Shown: piece by piece, positions 21,501-36,500 of the stretch
How the letters are laid out: the number at the start of each line of letters is the position of its first letter
Position numbering within the stretch: the first letter of the stretch is position 1
DNA from: Chelydra serpentina
Lineage: Eukaryota; Chordata; Testudines; Chelydridae
Assembly: GCA_037349315.1 (NCBI GenBank)
Contig: JBAIAC010000004.1
Coordinates: forward strand, 40,179,001 to 40,243,000
Direction of reading: 5' to 3'
Length of the DNA: 64,000 bases
Made by a program: the position numbers and the translations under genes
The notes under the pieces: generated by a model
What the model was told of the DNA's origin: nothing
Seen by the model: only the letters and a program-made list of their open reading frames with translations
The model's database searches: none

Positions 21501-24500
21501 TTCAGAGCTTTCCCAAGATGCAGCAGAGTAAATTTCATCTGAAACTTGTCCATGTTGGGTCAGTCCTGTCTCAAAGGTCCCCAGCAGGAACAGTGAAAAC
21601 TAACAAGCCTGATCAATTTTCACTTTGCTTTGTGAGAAAGATATGAGCAGCAGCAGAGACACTGAAGCTGACAGTCTTCAGACAGCACCACATCAGTTAT
21701 ACCTGGTTCATATCTGGAAGGTTTTCTTTACAACTACTGAGACTAGATTATTTTAAAGAAAATAAATCACACATAGCAATCAAGTCTTAGATTCTGCAGA
21801 AGTTGATGGCATTCATCTAGAAAAGCTTCCTACACACCACAGGCAAGTGAATTTTGCAAGCCATGCTGATGAAGGTGCCACCACCGCTCTACAGAAGTCT
21901 TATTAAAATGGTCTACTCTTTTAGTCTCATTATAATTTATTTCAGGTACATTAAATGCAGGAGTGTATAAGTGGCTTGAATATAGGAATCAAGTATAGTT
22001 TTACTCTGAAAAGTGATCGTAAAAAAGGCATTGAAAGAATTCAGGATTTTGTGTCTCAGTGATTTCGATAACAAGTGTGTGCAAGTTTACAATTAAAATA
22101 TGTTTTTCCTACTGCAAGTCCAGCAACCTCATTTTGAAACTTGTCAAGATGGGTTCTTTCCACTTTTGAATATCAAAGTTCTGCATGCCAAATTAGACCC
22201 ACTCTCATAATCAAAACCGTTCTGTTGATGATGCACTGAATACTGCTCAATCTTTCTAAGTATGTTGGCTCTGCAGTGTTACCAGACATAAAAAGCATCA
22301 CATACCTGTTTTAAATCACTAAAGCAAACAAATATAATTGAATATACAAATGAAGCAGTACTGCTGAGTAAGATAAGACCACTTTTTTTTTTTTTTAAAT
22401 CAGAAATGACACCTTCTTGCAGGCAATAGTGAAGACTAATGATTATACAAGAAACTCTTAAGTTCCCTCTCTCCATTCAGAGAAGTCCACTCCACCATTG
22501 TGTCTGATGGGCTTTGGAAGAGATTTTCTGTAAACGGGTGGTATTAAATAATGCTCATTATGGGCAAATGTCCAAACACAAGACTTCCACTGTAATAAGA
22601 CTTATGAAGTGAGGTGACAAAGCAAATCAGTTTTCTTTCCTACATGTCTGCTCCCCCACTAATCTGTAAAATACAGAGGGTCACATCCACATTGAACCAC
22701 ATTCACAAACAAATTAAAGATTAAATAGTGTATATTCAATAAGATTGAATGTCAGAGTTAGATCATTACATTTTGAGAATTTTGCCAAGGCAATGTTTTA
22801 ATGAGGAAATTAGTAACATGTCCGATTGAATACAATCGTAGAGCCTGATCCTGCAAGGCACTGACACTCAATTCCTCCTGAGTTCTTTTGCTCTACACAG
22901 ATGGGGCAAATGTAAAATCGATACATCATACTGAAAGGTAGCACTTCATAGAATTGGGTGTATAGCCTGGATGACTACTAACACCATTTATACCATTTGT
23001 CTGACATCAAAAGAACAACTGTTTCAAGTGTAGCTACTCCGAACGTATCGTGTAGTCTTATACAAAGAAAGAGATTCCTGATATAGCTACATCTTTAGGC
23101 TCAAAAAACTGTCATCCTTACAGCTCTGAGGATAATTACTGTTTTGCACAGCTGCACAGATGGCAACTTGTGTCTAAGAGGCAGTCACAAGTTTTAAAAG
23201 TTGTGAAGAGCCTTTCACTGATGACAATTCTTCCAATCATTTTTCAGTAGCATTAACTGAATTCTGAAGGTAACTACATCTAGTCCTACATATCAGGAAG
23301 GACAGTAGGCACAATGCAAGGCTTTAATATTAAGAGAGGGAATGAAATAGAAGATACTCTATTGAGTCTGGAATGCGCACTTCTCTCTGGAAGAGAATTG
23401 GTATAAAATATAATTTAGAAGGATGCTTCCACTGATAAGGCAATATTCAAATGAATTTGTGTAATAGAGTAAGTGCATATTGTCCATTTGAACACTGAAA
23501 GTAAACAGTATTAACACTGCACATACTTTGCATAACTTCTTATGATGGCCATGTCTGGTTAGTAAACGCTATTAATCTCAAATTGAAATTAGCCGTTATA
23601 AGCACTCAGTATTAAAACCAAACAAATTCACAATGAATAGGCAAATTTAGCTGTCTCTTCTGCTCACAGAATATCCACAAGTAGATTTCTATTTCCTTGA
23701 ATTTGTTATTCAAATCTGACAATATTTTCCATCATTTGTTTTACTCTGTGGTTTGATTATAAGCCGGTCTCGAAGTATCCAACACACGTATTTGAAAAAT
23801 TGAGCTGTGCTGCTCAATTTTGGGCATCAGAGAAGTTGCACTTTATTGTTTTTGAATTTCCACCCTCTCTACTCTCCCACAGTATTTGTCCAGCTCTACT
23901 CAATCTAGAACTTAATTCATTTAATTTTGGAAGGGTCTCTTGCTTCAGTCACCTCAAGTGATGCTGTTGTTGATGGTACTGATCCACAAAAAAGACAAAA
24001 ATGGATGACATGATGCTCTGATACAGATTTCAGTAACGCATGCAAATTTAACAAAAAGCAAAACTTACTGTCCAAAACTTTATGAAGTACTGCAAGACCG
24101 TAGCGGCAACAAACAGACAGTACAATAAGGAGTATAATAAAAACAGGAGGAAGAATTTGTAGTTAGAAAATCCCACACAGTTATTCACCCTAAAAAAGAG
24201 AGAGAGAGAGACAGACAGAGATCACTATGTTATAAAGATTAATCAAATTGTTTTCATGGGGCACCACTGTATCTGCATGGTTTCAGCAGTCTGTCAATTG
24301 GGACAATGTTCAATCAATGAAAAAGTTAAGATTTAACATTTTAAAATCCCCATTTTAAAGACTATTCCCGTAAGACAGGTGATCTGGGCTCCTCCCATCA
24401 CTCCTGCCACTGAAATAATTTTGCTGAACAAAGATCAGCCTGATGACCAACACCATTTCTGGCCAGATTTCTTATATAAAAATATGAAGTCTTGCCAGAC

Positions 24501-27500
24501 ATCAGGGGCCTGATCCACTGGAAGCCTTTCCATTGATTTCAATGGGTGTCACATTAGGCCCTAGAACATCTATTAATGTTTACCACAACTAGCAATATCT
24601 GCTGGGATGATATGTCATGTGTAGGGAAATAAAAACTGCATGATATTCACTAGGGACTACATGTCCAGGTTGCAATTCTACACCCTGAAATGAATCCTGC
24701 ATGGGGAAATATAGCAATACAGTAACTCCTCACTTAACGTTGTAGTTATGTTCCTGAAAAATGCTACTTTACGGGGAATCCAATTTCCCCATAAGAATTA
24801 ATGTAAATAGGGGGGGTTAGGTTCCAGGGAATTTTTTTTTGCCAGACAAAAAAGACATTACACACACTTACACACTTACACAAACTATAAGTTTTAAACA
24901 AACAATTTAATACTGTACACAGCAATGATGATTGTGAAGCTTGGTTGAGGTGATGGAGTCAGAGGGTGGGATATTTCCCAGGGAATGCCTTCCTGCTAAA
25001 TGATGAACTAGCACTTGGCTGAGCCCGCAAGTGTTAACACATTGTTGTTAATGTAGCCTCACACCCTACAATGCAGCACGAATGGAGGGAGGAGACACAA
25101 TAGTCGCATGGCAGCGGCTGCAAACATTTCCTGCAGAAACTGAACGTGATGATGAACCCACGCTATCCCACTGGAGCGCATCACTCTCTCCACTTTCCAA
25201 AGTGCTGGAGGTGTGTGCGTGCGAGAGAGACAGACACACACCGTGTGTGTAAGAGAGAGAGCGACTCGCGTGTTGCCCCTTTAAGTACACTGACCCCACT
25301 CTAAGTACAATGTCTTTTTAAGTAGATCAGCAAGTTGAGACAGCAGCTGCTGCCAGCAAGCTCCCTTCATGCTGAGCCGTCGTGTCCCCCCTCTGTTCTG
25401 TGGAAATGGGGTACAGGAGCAGGGGGCACCCTGACATCAGCACCCCACATCCCCTCCACCTCCTGCATAGCAAGCAGGAGGTTCCCGGGAGCAGCTCCAG
25501 GGCAGAGGGCAGGAGCAGCACATGGCAGTGGGGGGGAAAGACACCTGAACTACCTGATATTTGATAGTCTGCTGGGCAGCTGCAGCACAGGGAACTTAGG
25601 GGAGCTGGTGGGGGGCTGACTGGTCTGCCCAGTCAGACGGCCCAGTCTGGTTCCAAGCCCCTACCAGCTAGCTCCAACAGGCTGCTTTTCCTGCAAGCAG
25701 TGGACAGAGCAGATGGCTGCCAAACAACGTTATAAGGGAGCATTGTGCAACTTTAAACGAGCATGTTCTCTAATAGATCAGCGACATAACAACGAAACGT
25801 TAACCGGGACAATGTTAAGTGAGGCGTTACTGTACCTGTTAGTGAGCTGATCAACTTGATATCTGGGAGTGAATTCATTTAAGAAGTTGATTTTCACAAT
25901 TTAGTAAAATAGGTTCTTATCTCTCGACACTTACAGTACTGAATTAAACACAATAAAGCAGCATCTCAGCCTCTCTCATTTCTTTTAACCCGGTAAGTTC
26001 TGATGTGCATCTATATGTAAGTACATATTTAAGTTTCTTAGACCTACAATTCTGGCTTGCAATATACATTGCAATAAGCATTAGGAAATATGCTGCTCTC
26101 ATTTATACATGTCTGAACCTGGAGAAATTCCACTGAAAATCAGTGGATTTATTACATATTTACTTTGGTGTAAGAGTACAGAATGTGATCAATTGTTTCA
26201 ATATTATTTATATTCATTTTAAAAAAACCAGACATACCAAGGACAATGATGGTCCATTTTTAGTACACATCTGAAAAAGAAAAAGTCCATTTCCAATTAA
26301 TTAAAATAAAAATTAAAGTACAAAATACATTTACTTTCTAATTCAAATATTTGGTCTCAAACTTCCTAAAGTTGTGAAACAACTTTTAATACCCATTACT
26401 TGGCCCCATTTCACAGCTGTCAGACCTTCTGCCCAGGAGAAGCAGAAGATAGGACTCAAAAAAGCCCATGAATCAGAAAGAGGGGATATTATTGAACTGC
26501 ACAAGGCACTCTGCCTCCATAGACCATTAGGTGCTGTTTTCACTGTACACCAACTTACTTCAGCATTAGCATTTGAGGAGGAAAAAATTCAACATTCAGA
26601 ATTGATTTTAATAACCAGCATGCCTTACAGCTGCTGTGGATAGCATGGAAAATATGGCAACCTGGCACTCAACTTAATCAAGCTGATCAAAATGCTGGAT
26701 AGAAAAATAACTTTGGGATACAGTGGAGGAAGACAGAAAAATATATAATCAATAGTTCTAATGGTCTATATTCCATTTTCTCCCAACTTTAGTATAGCAT
26801 GGTCAAAGGGTAGTAATTCCAGACAGACACATGCATTCACCAGATTTCTTAATTAAATAGATCTACCCAAGCTGTCACTGAAGTCTAATTAACAATTTAT
26901 TTCCCAATCTTAAATGGCCTGTAAGAACAGATTTTGCAGGTGGAGCAGAATGTGTCTGGTGGATAACCTAATACCTCTGAAGTTATGAAGACCTGTAATG
27001 CTACTGTAGATCTCCTGAAACAAAGTTGTTACTACCACAGCATGCTTGTGCCTGACAGCTAGGGAAGCAAGTTAGGTTCCATGCACAGAAGTTTCTGTTG
27101 GCATACATATCACAGCCCAGACCCACTTCACTCTCCAGCACTGATCCTTCAGATTGAACACATTTTACAAAGCTAGAAGCACATTTAGGACAAATCCTGC
27201 CACATTCTCCATGGTGCAGAGGGCCCCATATGCAGTAGAACTGTAGCAGTTCCAGCAGAGGGAAATGCAGAGATTTGCACATCTTACATGAAGCCCAGGC
27301 TCTGTGGGCTGGGAGAGGGACAGAGATAGTAGATCTACCATTATGCAGTTCCACTGGCAAGCAATAAAAATAAGGCACAAGTATTCAAGATGAGATTTTA
27401 AATAATAGATCATCACAGCTACTTACAGGTCACATGCAGAACAGTGGTGACAGCGGTCAGGCTTGATTAGTTGGCATCTATCACAATATCTGATTGCTAT

Positions 27501-30500
27501 GTTCAAATTTTAAAAGTCAATCTGTTAAACACGTCTTTGTAAAATTAAATTACATACACACAGAAGCTCCCTATGTTCAAGAGACTGTCTCAAGGACATC
27601 TCCCCTCCCACTTCCATTCTGAATCGCATAAGATTGCTGTGGCAACTACAACAATTGCTTACAGAAAAATGTAACATGAAAGTATTTAGTGTAGGAGTAT
27701 CTGTTTCTATTGTAATAAATGCTTTTTCAACTCTTCCTCTTCATTTAATCTGTTCCTCAGTCTCCCCTCCCCTGATCCTCCAGCACATGCTTCCCTGCCA
27801 CTTGGTTTCCTTCTCCTCTGGATATGCTACCCAGACACCGGGTCCTCTTCTCCCCATGTGCCTCTTGACATACTCCCCAATGGCCTTAGTCCTCTTCTCC
27901 TAGTCCTTGAGGGTGGCTCATATTTCTCTCCTATTCTGCTGAAGTGGTATCTAGCAGATGCAGTTAGGCTGGCTCCTACTCCTTCTCAGCAGTTGCTTTT
28001 AACAGGCCTCCAGACTCTTCTTGATAAAAAGATGGCACACCTGTAGAGGCAGCTATAAAGAAGGAGAAAAGCCGCCACCACCACCAGGCAGCTCTGTGCT
28101 GACAACCAGCAAGTGCCCCACAGGCCACTAATGGCCCAGGAACCGTAGTTTGGGAATCACAAATACAAAATGAATTTACTCAAGATAACCATTAACATAT
28201 CTCATGACTTAATAGTAAGTGATAAGAGAGACAAGGTGGGTGAGGTATATCTTTTATTGAACCAACTTCTATTGGTAGGAGACACAATGGAAGTTGATCC
28301 AATAAAAGATATTACCTCACCCACCTTCGTCTCTCTAATATCCTGGGACTGACATGGGTACAACCACACTGCATATTAAATGGTATAACATCTGTAACTT
28401 CTATTAAAAAGGACTACAGGTCTTGGGAGTAATCAATAATACCACTAGTTTTAGAATAGTAACATGGTTATAGAAATCTAGCTATATTGTATTTAGGCAT
28501 CAGAGAGAGTCATTTAACAGTCTCAGGATATTTTCAAAGAAATTGCAATAGTATTACTTAAAAATAGTGATGGTAAAGACAGAAATAGCTGAAGGATCAT
28601 AAACATAATGATTAAACAGCTCTGTTCTGAGAGTTACAGCTGATATTGGAAGAAGAATTTACTCGCATTTTAGCCTCCATATCCTCAATTCTGACACTGT
28701 AGTGGAAGTAAATTCAAGCCTTAAATGTTCATACTTGGAGGACTGAAGCAATAATTGGGATTAAATAGAAATGCATATTAAAAACTCAGCCTTTCAGCTC
28801 TGTTCCTTTAGTCTATTTAAGATTATTATAAGCAGAGCGCAAGATAAATATTTTCACGCTGAATTTATTTTTGCAAAACATGATCTTTTCGAGAAAACTG
28901 TTCTATTTATTGTCTGCTTGTAGAGATCCACAGACAAAAAAGAACTCTGGCATCTCATGGGGGAATATGAAGTCATGGCCTTTTGCAGTATTTGTTTAGC
29001 AGACGGTTCACACAGCAACATCAAAATAAATCTCATGAATTAGACTAGCAGCTTTTGGACAAGTGGACTTGTCTGCATGCCTCACCCCTTGATGCTGTTG
29101 TGGTATAGATAGGCAAGTCTTTAGCAGCTCTTCTCAAAATGTCCTGCTGGGATTCTGGTCTCTCTTCTCTTTCATATTGTTCTTTATCAGATTTTGATAA
29201 GCAGAACTGCAAGAGGGGGACAGAAGAATAGCTTTTAACTGCATGGCCCAATCAAGGTTTATGTTAAGAGAGAAGGGTTTGAATACTTTACCCCTTAAGA
29301 AGCAGCAATATCTGCCCATCATCTTACCAAACACAGGAGAAAAAGTAGTAAACGATAGGAGGTACAGCAAGAATTGTCCCTCATACATTCTGAAATTACA
29401 TGATTGATCCTTTGTAACTAAACTTTAAAATGCTAAATTTAAAGAACTTTGTCCTAATTCCTGCCACTGGATTTCCCTTTGCTATACAAGATGAAGGCTT
29501 GTACTCAGTGGAGTTTTATGAAGGTGAAACTTCCCTTGAAACCATGGGTGTAAACCGTCTCCCAGTGGTGCTTGGGGATCCTATGAGTTCAGAGGGCTCT
29601 TCAGTAACCATTCTTGCCACAGGGAGAAGAGGTCAGGCTCGATGGCTGCCAATCCCCATCTCTGGTGGGCCTGCAGACGAAGCAAGTCCAGCAGGAGCAG
29701 GGAAAGCTTTCTTGAAGTGGAGAATAAGTAACTTTTCACAGTCACAGCTCACCAGCTGAAGGGACACAGCTGGTAACTTTAATGAGACCATCAGTGATGG
29801 TCTCAAGCTCCATTAGCTATATTGACAGAGCTAGTAATGTCAGTGAAGCCTCAAAGGTAATTCTGGGGCGGGGAGGGGTAGGGAAGAGTTACCAACTTCT
29901 ATAAGGCATGAGAAGAACCATACTTAAGGTTCACCAGTTAGAAGCTTTGCCAGAATCTCCTGGAGAGTTTGTACACTCCTGTGACACCCATGGTTTAGTA
30001 CTCACTAAAATTATAAGCTTCATCACACCGCACGTCCATGAGGCCCAAGGCAGTTACAAGCTTCTCTGGCAGAGGGCTTGGCACAGAATTTATTGCTTCC
30101 CTAGGGAACTCTAGGTTCTGAACGGGGTGAAATCTTTTAAACTCTGAGCTCCCAGCAGGAATCACTGAAGGTGCCCTTTCTTTTCTATATGCACTACTCA
30201 GTGTCTTCACACCCACTCCAGTGAGGAAAAGATGCAAATCGGATTAAGGGTGTATCATTTGAACCATGTTGTACTTCTTGATTAGTTCATGTGGGTTTTC
30301 CTTGGGCCCTGTAACATCCCCTTCTTTTGGAATTCACTGGAGTCTAAGTGGTTGGGGGAGGGAGTAATAATAGGGACAAGTGGAAGACATGGTACCTCTT
30401 ACTACAGGGAGAGTATGAAAGACTGCTGTTGCCTCCCCATGTTAATTCCTAAATCCAGAAGGCTGAAGATTCAACCCACATCCCACAGTAGTCAGGCAAG

Positions 30501-33500
30501 ATTCCACTGCTGTATGCAGTATTGCCAACTCAATTTTTTAAAAGTCATAAAATGTCAATTTCCAAAAATTATGAAATTGGCTTCAAATCATGAATTTTTA
30601 AAAAGAATCAATACATCTTGTATTCTTTTTATTTGCCTTCAATGTTTTGAGGCATCAGCATGCACTTGGGTCATCTTTTCAAGCTTTTTTTCCACAACCA
30701 CGAGGGCTAGAAACGTACCTTTTAAAAAATAATTTCTCACATAATTATTTGCCTACAGGAGACAGGGCTTTAAAAAAATATCAAATATTGTGAGTGTTGG
30801 CAACACCGTATAAGTACGAGGAGTACCGTAGTACACATTTGCTGCCGCCTCTCAGGAGGCCTTGTCAAGCAGAGACTGCTGCTAGGAGGAGTCTGCTTGG
30901 TGTCTTCAACCCCGGGCCAGAGAAGTGGGCAATTAACTAAGAGAGTAAAACTAGCCTTAAAACACTACTTAACAGACACAGCTAAACAAGCCATCCAAGT
31001 AATGCATAGACAAAACCCTAAACCTCTAACATCGCATGGTTTTAATTTTTTTTAAAATTGTCCTGTAACCATAACAAATTGGCTAACAAACGTTCAATTT
31101 ACCAAAAGAGTTATGTTTACATTATTATGTCTATTGAATATTAATGGGGTCACAAATCTACCCTCTCTTTGGGCAACAGATGCAAATGTTCAAAGGGATG
31201 AAAGTTACAGATCAACAAAACAATTGTGACAAAGTTCCAGCAGCTCTTAATGTAAACAGTAACAAAGAGCCCCTTTGTTTCCTTCCTCTCTCTTTCTGGG
31301 ATCTCACATAATGTTGATTGTTCTTCCTTATTATACAATGTGCAGGGATTACACTTGCACAATAACAGGTGTGAAATCTTTTTTTAGCATATTAGTAAAA
31401 TCACAGGATGCCACTCATTTTACAAGAATGGGTACTTAAAATAAGAAGATTACGTGAAAATATATACATTTATGTTTTAAAACAATTGGAAAAGATTTAA
31501 GTTGGAACAGCTTAGAGACAATACTACATTCTTCCCTGGTGCATGAGCGGAGATGGCACACAGAGTCTGTGGAAGAAGAGTGCTCTAAGGAGGAACATGG
31601 CTTTTGGATAAGCTCATATGTAGAAATTTTCCAATTCAGACCTCATTTTATCAACAGTTAAAATGGGCACTCTCTTTTTAACTGTCTGCTGCAAATTCAA
31701 ACTCTGTCACTCACTGGAAGTTGAAGCCTTGCTATAGCTTTTATTACAGTTAGTTATAAATAGATGTTGGCAGACAGAAGAATCCAGGCAAGCACCAAAA
31801 TAATTATAAAATACACTGATGCTTAAGCTAAAGTTCATGTGACTCTACAAATGTTGGAGCAACTGATTGGTTGAGATAACTGTTTGATCTGCCAAGTGTT
31901 TTGTCGTCATCACACAGAACAGGCTCCAATTAAACCAGTCATATGATTTGAAGGCCAGCCTCCGCAGTGAATTTACAACTTAAAATATTCAGTACTACTT
32001 CCTTTGCTCAGCTAACCAGCAGAACTCTTCAGCTTCCTCTCCTACCCTACTGTATATTTCTCTGACACTTTATAGAACCACAGTGTCTGCTTTTCCATTG
32101 CAAGTATGTTTTCAGCTGTACAAATTTGCTTCAGGCTAAATGCTGGCTTTGAGAGAGTCATCCCTGCCAAAAATAGAACACAAAAATTTCTGTTTAGCCA
32201 GTTTTAAAGTTACAGGAAGTAGAGGAACAACTTGAATTGTAGTTTTGATATTAAGCCTATAGATTAATTGATTTACGGGGAAAAAATAAAAGCCATCATG
32301 TTGTAAATTAATCCACCTAATAGATTCCTTGGAGAGATGATTATATTACAATTACCTCTGTCAATAAAGCTAGCACTTTTTATGTCAGTGTTTAGAGATT
32401 TCTTTCTATCTTAACTTAACAGTGCTCACCACGCCTTGAGCTTCTAAACAGACTTATCACTGAGCATTACAGTCCTCTTAAAGTTACGAGTATTTATTGT
32501 AACTTACCCAAAGAAATGTCATTGAGAGGGTTCAAATAAGGGTGTATAATGAAAATACATACAGATTGAGTCACTGAGCTTGTTGTGTCTTAACTTATAT
32601 TTTGTTTTGGCAGAACTGAATTTTTATTTTTTTTATAATTTTGACAGATGTTTATTTTTAAGTATTTTTCAATTTTCATTGATGTAAATTTTCACAGTTG
32701 CACAAAATTATGGGTTTTAAGCATTTTTTTAATCAATTTACATTTTTATAGTTGTGCGAAATTAGGGGCAGTGTCAGACAGGAATTAATGATACACTGAT
32801 AGAGAGGTTAGTGGGTGGCCTACTGGTTAGTGCATCTGACATACAATCTCTTGTCTCTTTATTGGGGGAGTGGAGTACCGGTGCCTGGTTCCTGACCCCA
32901 GGTCAAGAGTGTTGGGGTCTTCCCTCTTCGTCTGGGCCTTTTCTCTTAAGTGGGCCATAATGGGGGACCCGGCCCCTCCCTCTCCACCAGGTCCCAGCCC
33001 AGAGCCCTTTGGGAAGTAACATCAGCAGGTTCTACCCTGTAGAGAGCCCAAGTCTGCTGCCTTGGGCTAGTGCTCCTTCACCTAGAGGCATGGCCCCACT
33101 AATCCGAACAGTCAATAGCTTCACAAAGTCCAAATGAGCTGGGCCCTGCAAGACCTGCTGGTTCTCCACGTGGGTGGTGGTTGGAGAAGTCACTGTCTGG
33201 GGGCCTAACCCACCCTGTGGTCCCCTCTTAAGGCTCCACCTTCTGTCTAGCTTTCTGGAGAAGGATTCTTCTCTCCTGCAACCATCCACCCCTTGCCTGG
33301 GCTTCTGAGCGCCTTTTAACCCACTCCTCCACATTGCACATGCTCAGCAGGCCTATAGGGACGGGATTGCTTGGGCCCAGTATAGCCTTTTAACCCCTTC
33401 GGTCCCAGTGTGGGGTTTGTATACCCCATCGTACAGCATTAGGATTCAAAAAGTTAAAGCTTTATAACCAAATTGTCAATGTCACGTGTCAAAATACACG

Positions 33501-36500
33501 AAGTAAATATCATTCAATTAACCTCAAGTTCTCAAGCAGCATTTTCCTTCCTTTTCCTATCTGTAAATGTTGATTAATCGAAGGAAATATTTTTAGTCAG
33601 TTTGTGTGGTGAAATCAACGCTTACCCACGTTTACCCATAAAAACGAATCCTTTCAAGCCTACTTATATTTTATTTATTCTAAATACCAAACTGAAGTTA
33701 TTGCTTAGCAAAACATTGTAGTGTCATATATACTTGCATACCTTATTACTTGAACATATACCTGAATGTCAAACTTGTGACCACTTAGCCCAGGGCTACA
33801 CTAGGGGAGGGGGTTGTCGATCTACGATACGCAGCTTCAGCTACGTGAATAACGTAGCTGAAGTCGGCGTATCGTAGTCGGCTTACCTGGCCATGAGGAC
33901 GGCGGCGAGTCGATCGCTGCCGCTCCCCCGTCGACTCCACTTCCACCTTTCGATGAGGTGGATTTCCGGAGCCGACAGGGAGCGCTTTCGGGGATCGATT
34001 AATCGCGTCTAAACGAGATGCGAAAAATCGATCCCCGAAAGATCGATTGCTACCCGCCGATCCCGCGGGTAGTGAAGACAAGCCCTTAGAAACAAGCATT
34101 CAATCTGAAAAAATGTCATTATGTTACGATGATTTTAAAAGTAATTTAATTATTTACATTCACAATATGGAAGCATGCTATTTATTTCAGTTAATGGGAA
34201 CAGAGAAGATGAATTACATTGTACTTTAAACAAGTATCACTGCTGAAAACAGTTCAGTGGTATAAATAAATGTTGGCATTTTTCTATCATTAAATTTACC
34301 TCATCGGAGGGGGAAGCAGGAGATGTAAAAATTGTCTTCCAATAGGACCATACAAACATGGCAAATGACAGATGAAAAACCACAAGGTAGACAACTGCAA
34401 TAAAAATAAATACAATAAGATTTCAGTGAGTATAGCTGAAAAGACCTAGAACTATAAGATAAAAATGCAATGGTTTTGGATGTAGACAAGTTATTTCTCT
34501 TCTGCAAGCCAGTAAGATAAATTGCACTGAAACCCACTGGATAATACTAGCACATGAGTGGGCTTAACTCTATAAAGAAGTTGTCTAAATCCACTTGATA
34601 GCCCACCAGATATGATGAATACTACTTCATCCTAAGAATGAATCATTTAATAGGCTACGAAAATAATGATGATCAAAATCTTGGTCATGAAACAATTTCC
34701 CCACTTATACTCCCACTTTTTTACAACTGAATGAATCTCATCATGACGGCAGAACCCACAACTTTAGAAACATACCTTCGTAGCCACCCTCAGGAAAATT
34801 AAAATAAAGTGTCTGATGTCTGGAATAGCAAAATAAAAAAGCTGGAAGCATACATTTAAATTATCTTGATAGACAGGCGACAGTATATTCCAGTTGGTTC
34901 GGTTACTAAATTCAGTCCATGTACAGTATAATATCAGCAAATGAAGTAGATGATTCCAGAACACTGAAAACACTCAAGTTAATGTAAAATTTGGGTTATG
35001 CAATAGATAGAGTCTATAAAGTCTAAGCATTGCACTAAAAAATGTTACATGCCAATATTATAAACTATATTTTATTACCACTAGGTGTTGAAAAGGGGTT
35101 GTAAATAATATTAAAATGTAAATGTACGTGTACTGTAATTCAAACAAGGTAAACATTAATCACATTTGGATTTTGCTGTAGTATTTCATATATTAGGCTC
35201 CCACTCTGATTCCATCTTGGAAAAGCTACTCTTTATATTTATAATAAAGGGCTGGGGACTAGATAATGGGAATTCTTGATGTAGCGTCTTATTACTGTAT
35301 GAACATTTGTGATAGTGAGAACTTCAGCCTTTCTGATTATTTTTTGTTTGTATAACTCTTGGTGCCTTCTCTGTCTCCACCTGCCAAATAAAAAGGAATA
35401 TTTGTAACTAAAATGTAGACTCAGCACTGTAACTCACAGCCATAGTGGAAAGTAGGATCTGCTGGACTTTAACACAAAATGGACTCAATTTCTTTTAATG
35501 GTGCTGACCTAAGGAAAAGGTGTAGCTAATTTCAAGATATGTTATGATATGTTTATGGTTAGTTAACAGTGTCTGGGAGACACATAAGAACTGGATGACC
35601 CAACTTCTCCTTAGGGTTGCAAAATAAAGTATTTCTAGGCTCTCTTCTGGATTAAAGGGAAGCATCAGCACTGCAGACAACTCGTGGTCAGGTTTCTGAA
35701 AGATTTTGATCGGGTTCCTGAAAGAATTGTATATAATCTCGTGTGCAAAAGCAGAAGCAGGACCCTTGTGACAGAAGATGAAAGATGGGCTCTCTGGTGT
35801 TAATATACCACAGGACGATATCAAAATAATTTAACGGGAGCTATCATCTCTAGCATTTTGGTAGGAGGGGAAGGAAACCAAGAAGCAGTTGGCCACTGAT
35901 CTGTAGTATGAAGCAGAAACACCTATAGACCACAGCCATCCTTGGTAGGAATGAAATCAGAGATTTATAACTGGATTCATGGTGCTGGAAAAAGAGAATC
36001 CATTGGGTGATTTGAAGCCATCACAGGAAATTGAGCTAGTGCTTAAAATGGCACGATGAATATAGCACCACAATTTATGGTGCTTGGGTTAATATTGGTG
36101 GCCAGGGCTGAACAAAGTCATGATATCCAAGACTATTTTGACCAGTTTCTACTTCTCTGTAACATCTTGTGAAGAACATTTATCTAGATCAGTGGTCATC
36201 AACTGGTCGATTGCAATCGACTGGTCGATCCTAGAGAATCTCCCAGTTGATAGCGATCTCTGGTAGCGTTGCGAGGCTGCCGCTAAGACAGGCTCCCTGC
36301 CTGCCCCAGCCCCACGCTGTTCCTGGAAGCGGTCAGTGTGGCCCCGTGGCCGGGAGTCTCCCTCCGTGCGCTGCTCCTGCCTACAAGCAGCTCCCATTGG
36401 CCGAGAACGGGAAGCTGTTGTCAATAGGAGCTGCGGGGGTGGTGCTTGCAGACAGGGGCAGCACGTGGAGCCATGTGCTGCCCCCCCTCTCCCAGGTTGC

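Larger units (their letters stand above)
17376..24068 (-). other. Large ZDHHC20 intron (6.7 kb)
   Basis: No exon was found. Recognisable content is listed separately: the composite repeat with SINE at 17845-18310 and the MITE at 19919-20152. The stretch 20,160-24,060 is AT-rich and largely unclassified, with a short repeat motif (gcctgatcctgcaaggcactgacactc) near 22,843. Confidence 0.5.
29207..34299 (-). other. ZDHHC20 intron (5.1 kb)
   Basis: It holds the hAT at 30517-30808, a GC-richer repeat-like block at 32760-33440 and the Harbinger MITE at 33788-34085. I see nothing else in 31,000-32,700, which is AT-rich. No exon of ZDHHC20 is missing from the phase chain here. Confidence 0.5.

Noticed and set aside
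27001..27378. Cysteine-rich 125-codon - strand ORF
   Set aside because: It lies in a ZDHHC20 intron, Cys spacing fits no known zinc or secreted family, and no splice sites join it to the gene.
29430..29759. 109-codon + strand ORF
   Set aside because: No family resemblance. It lies opposite the ZDHHC20 transcript in an intron and could not be supported.
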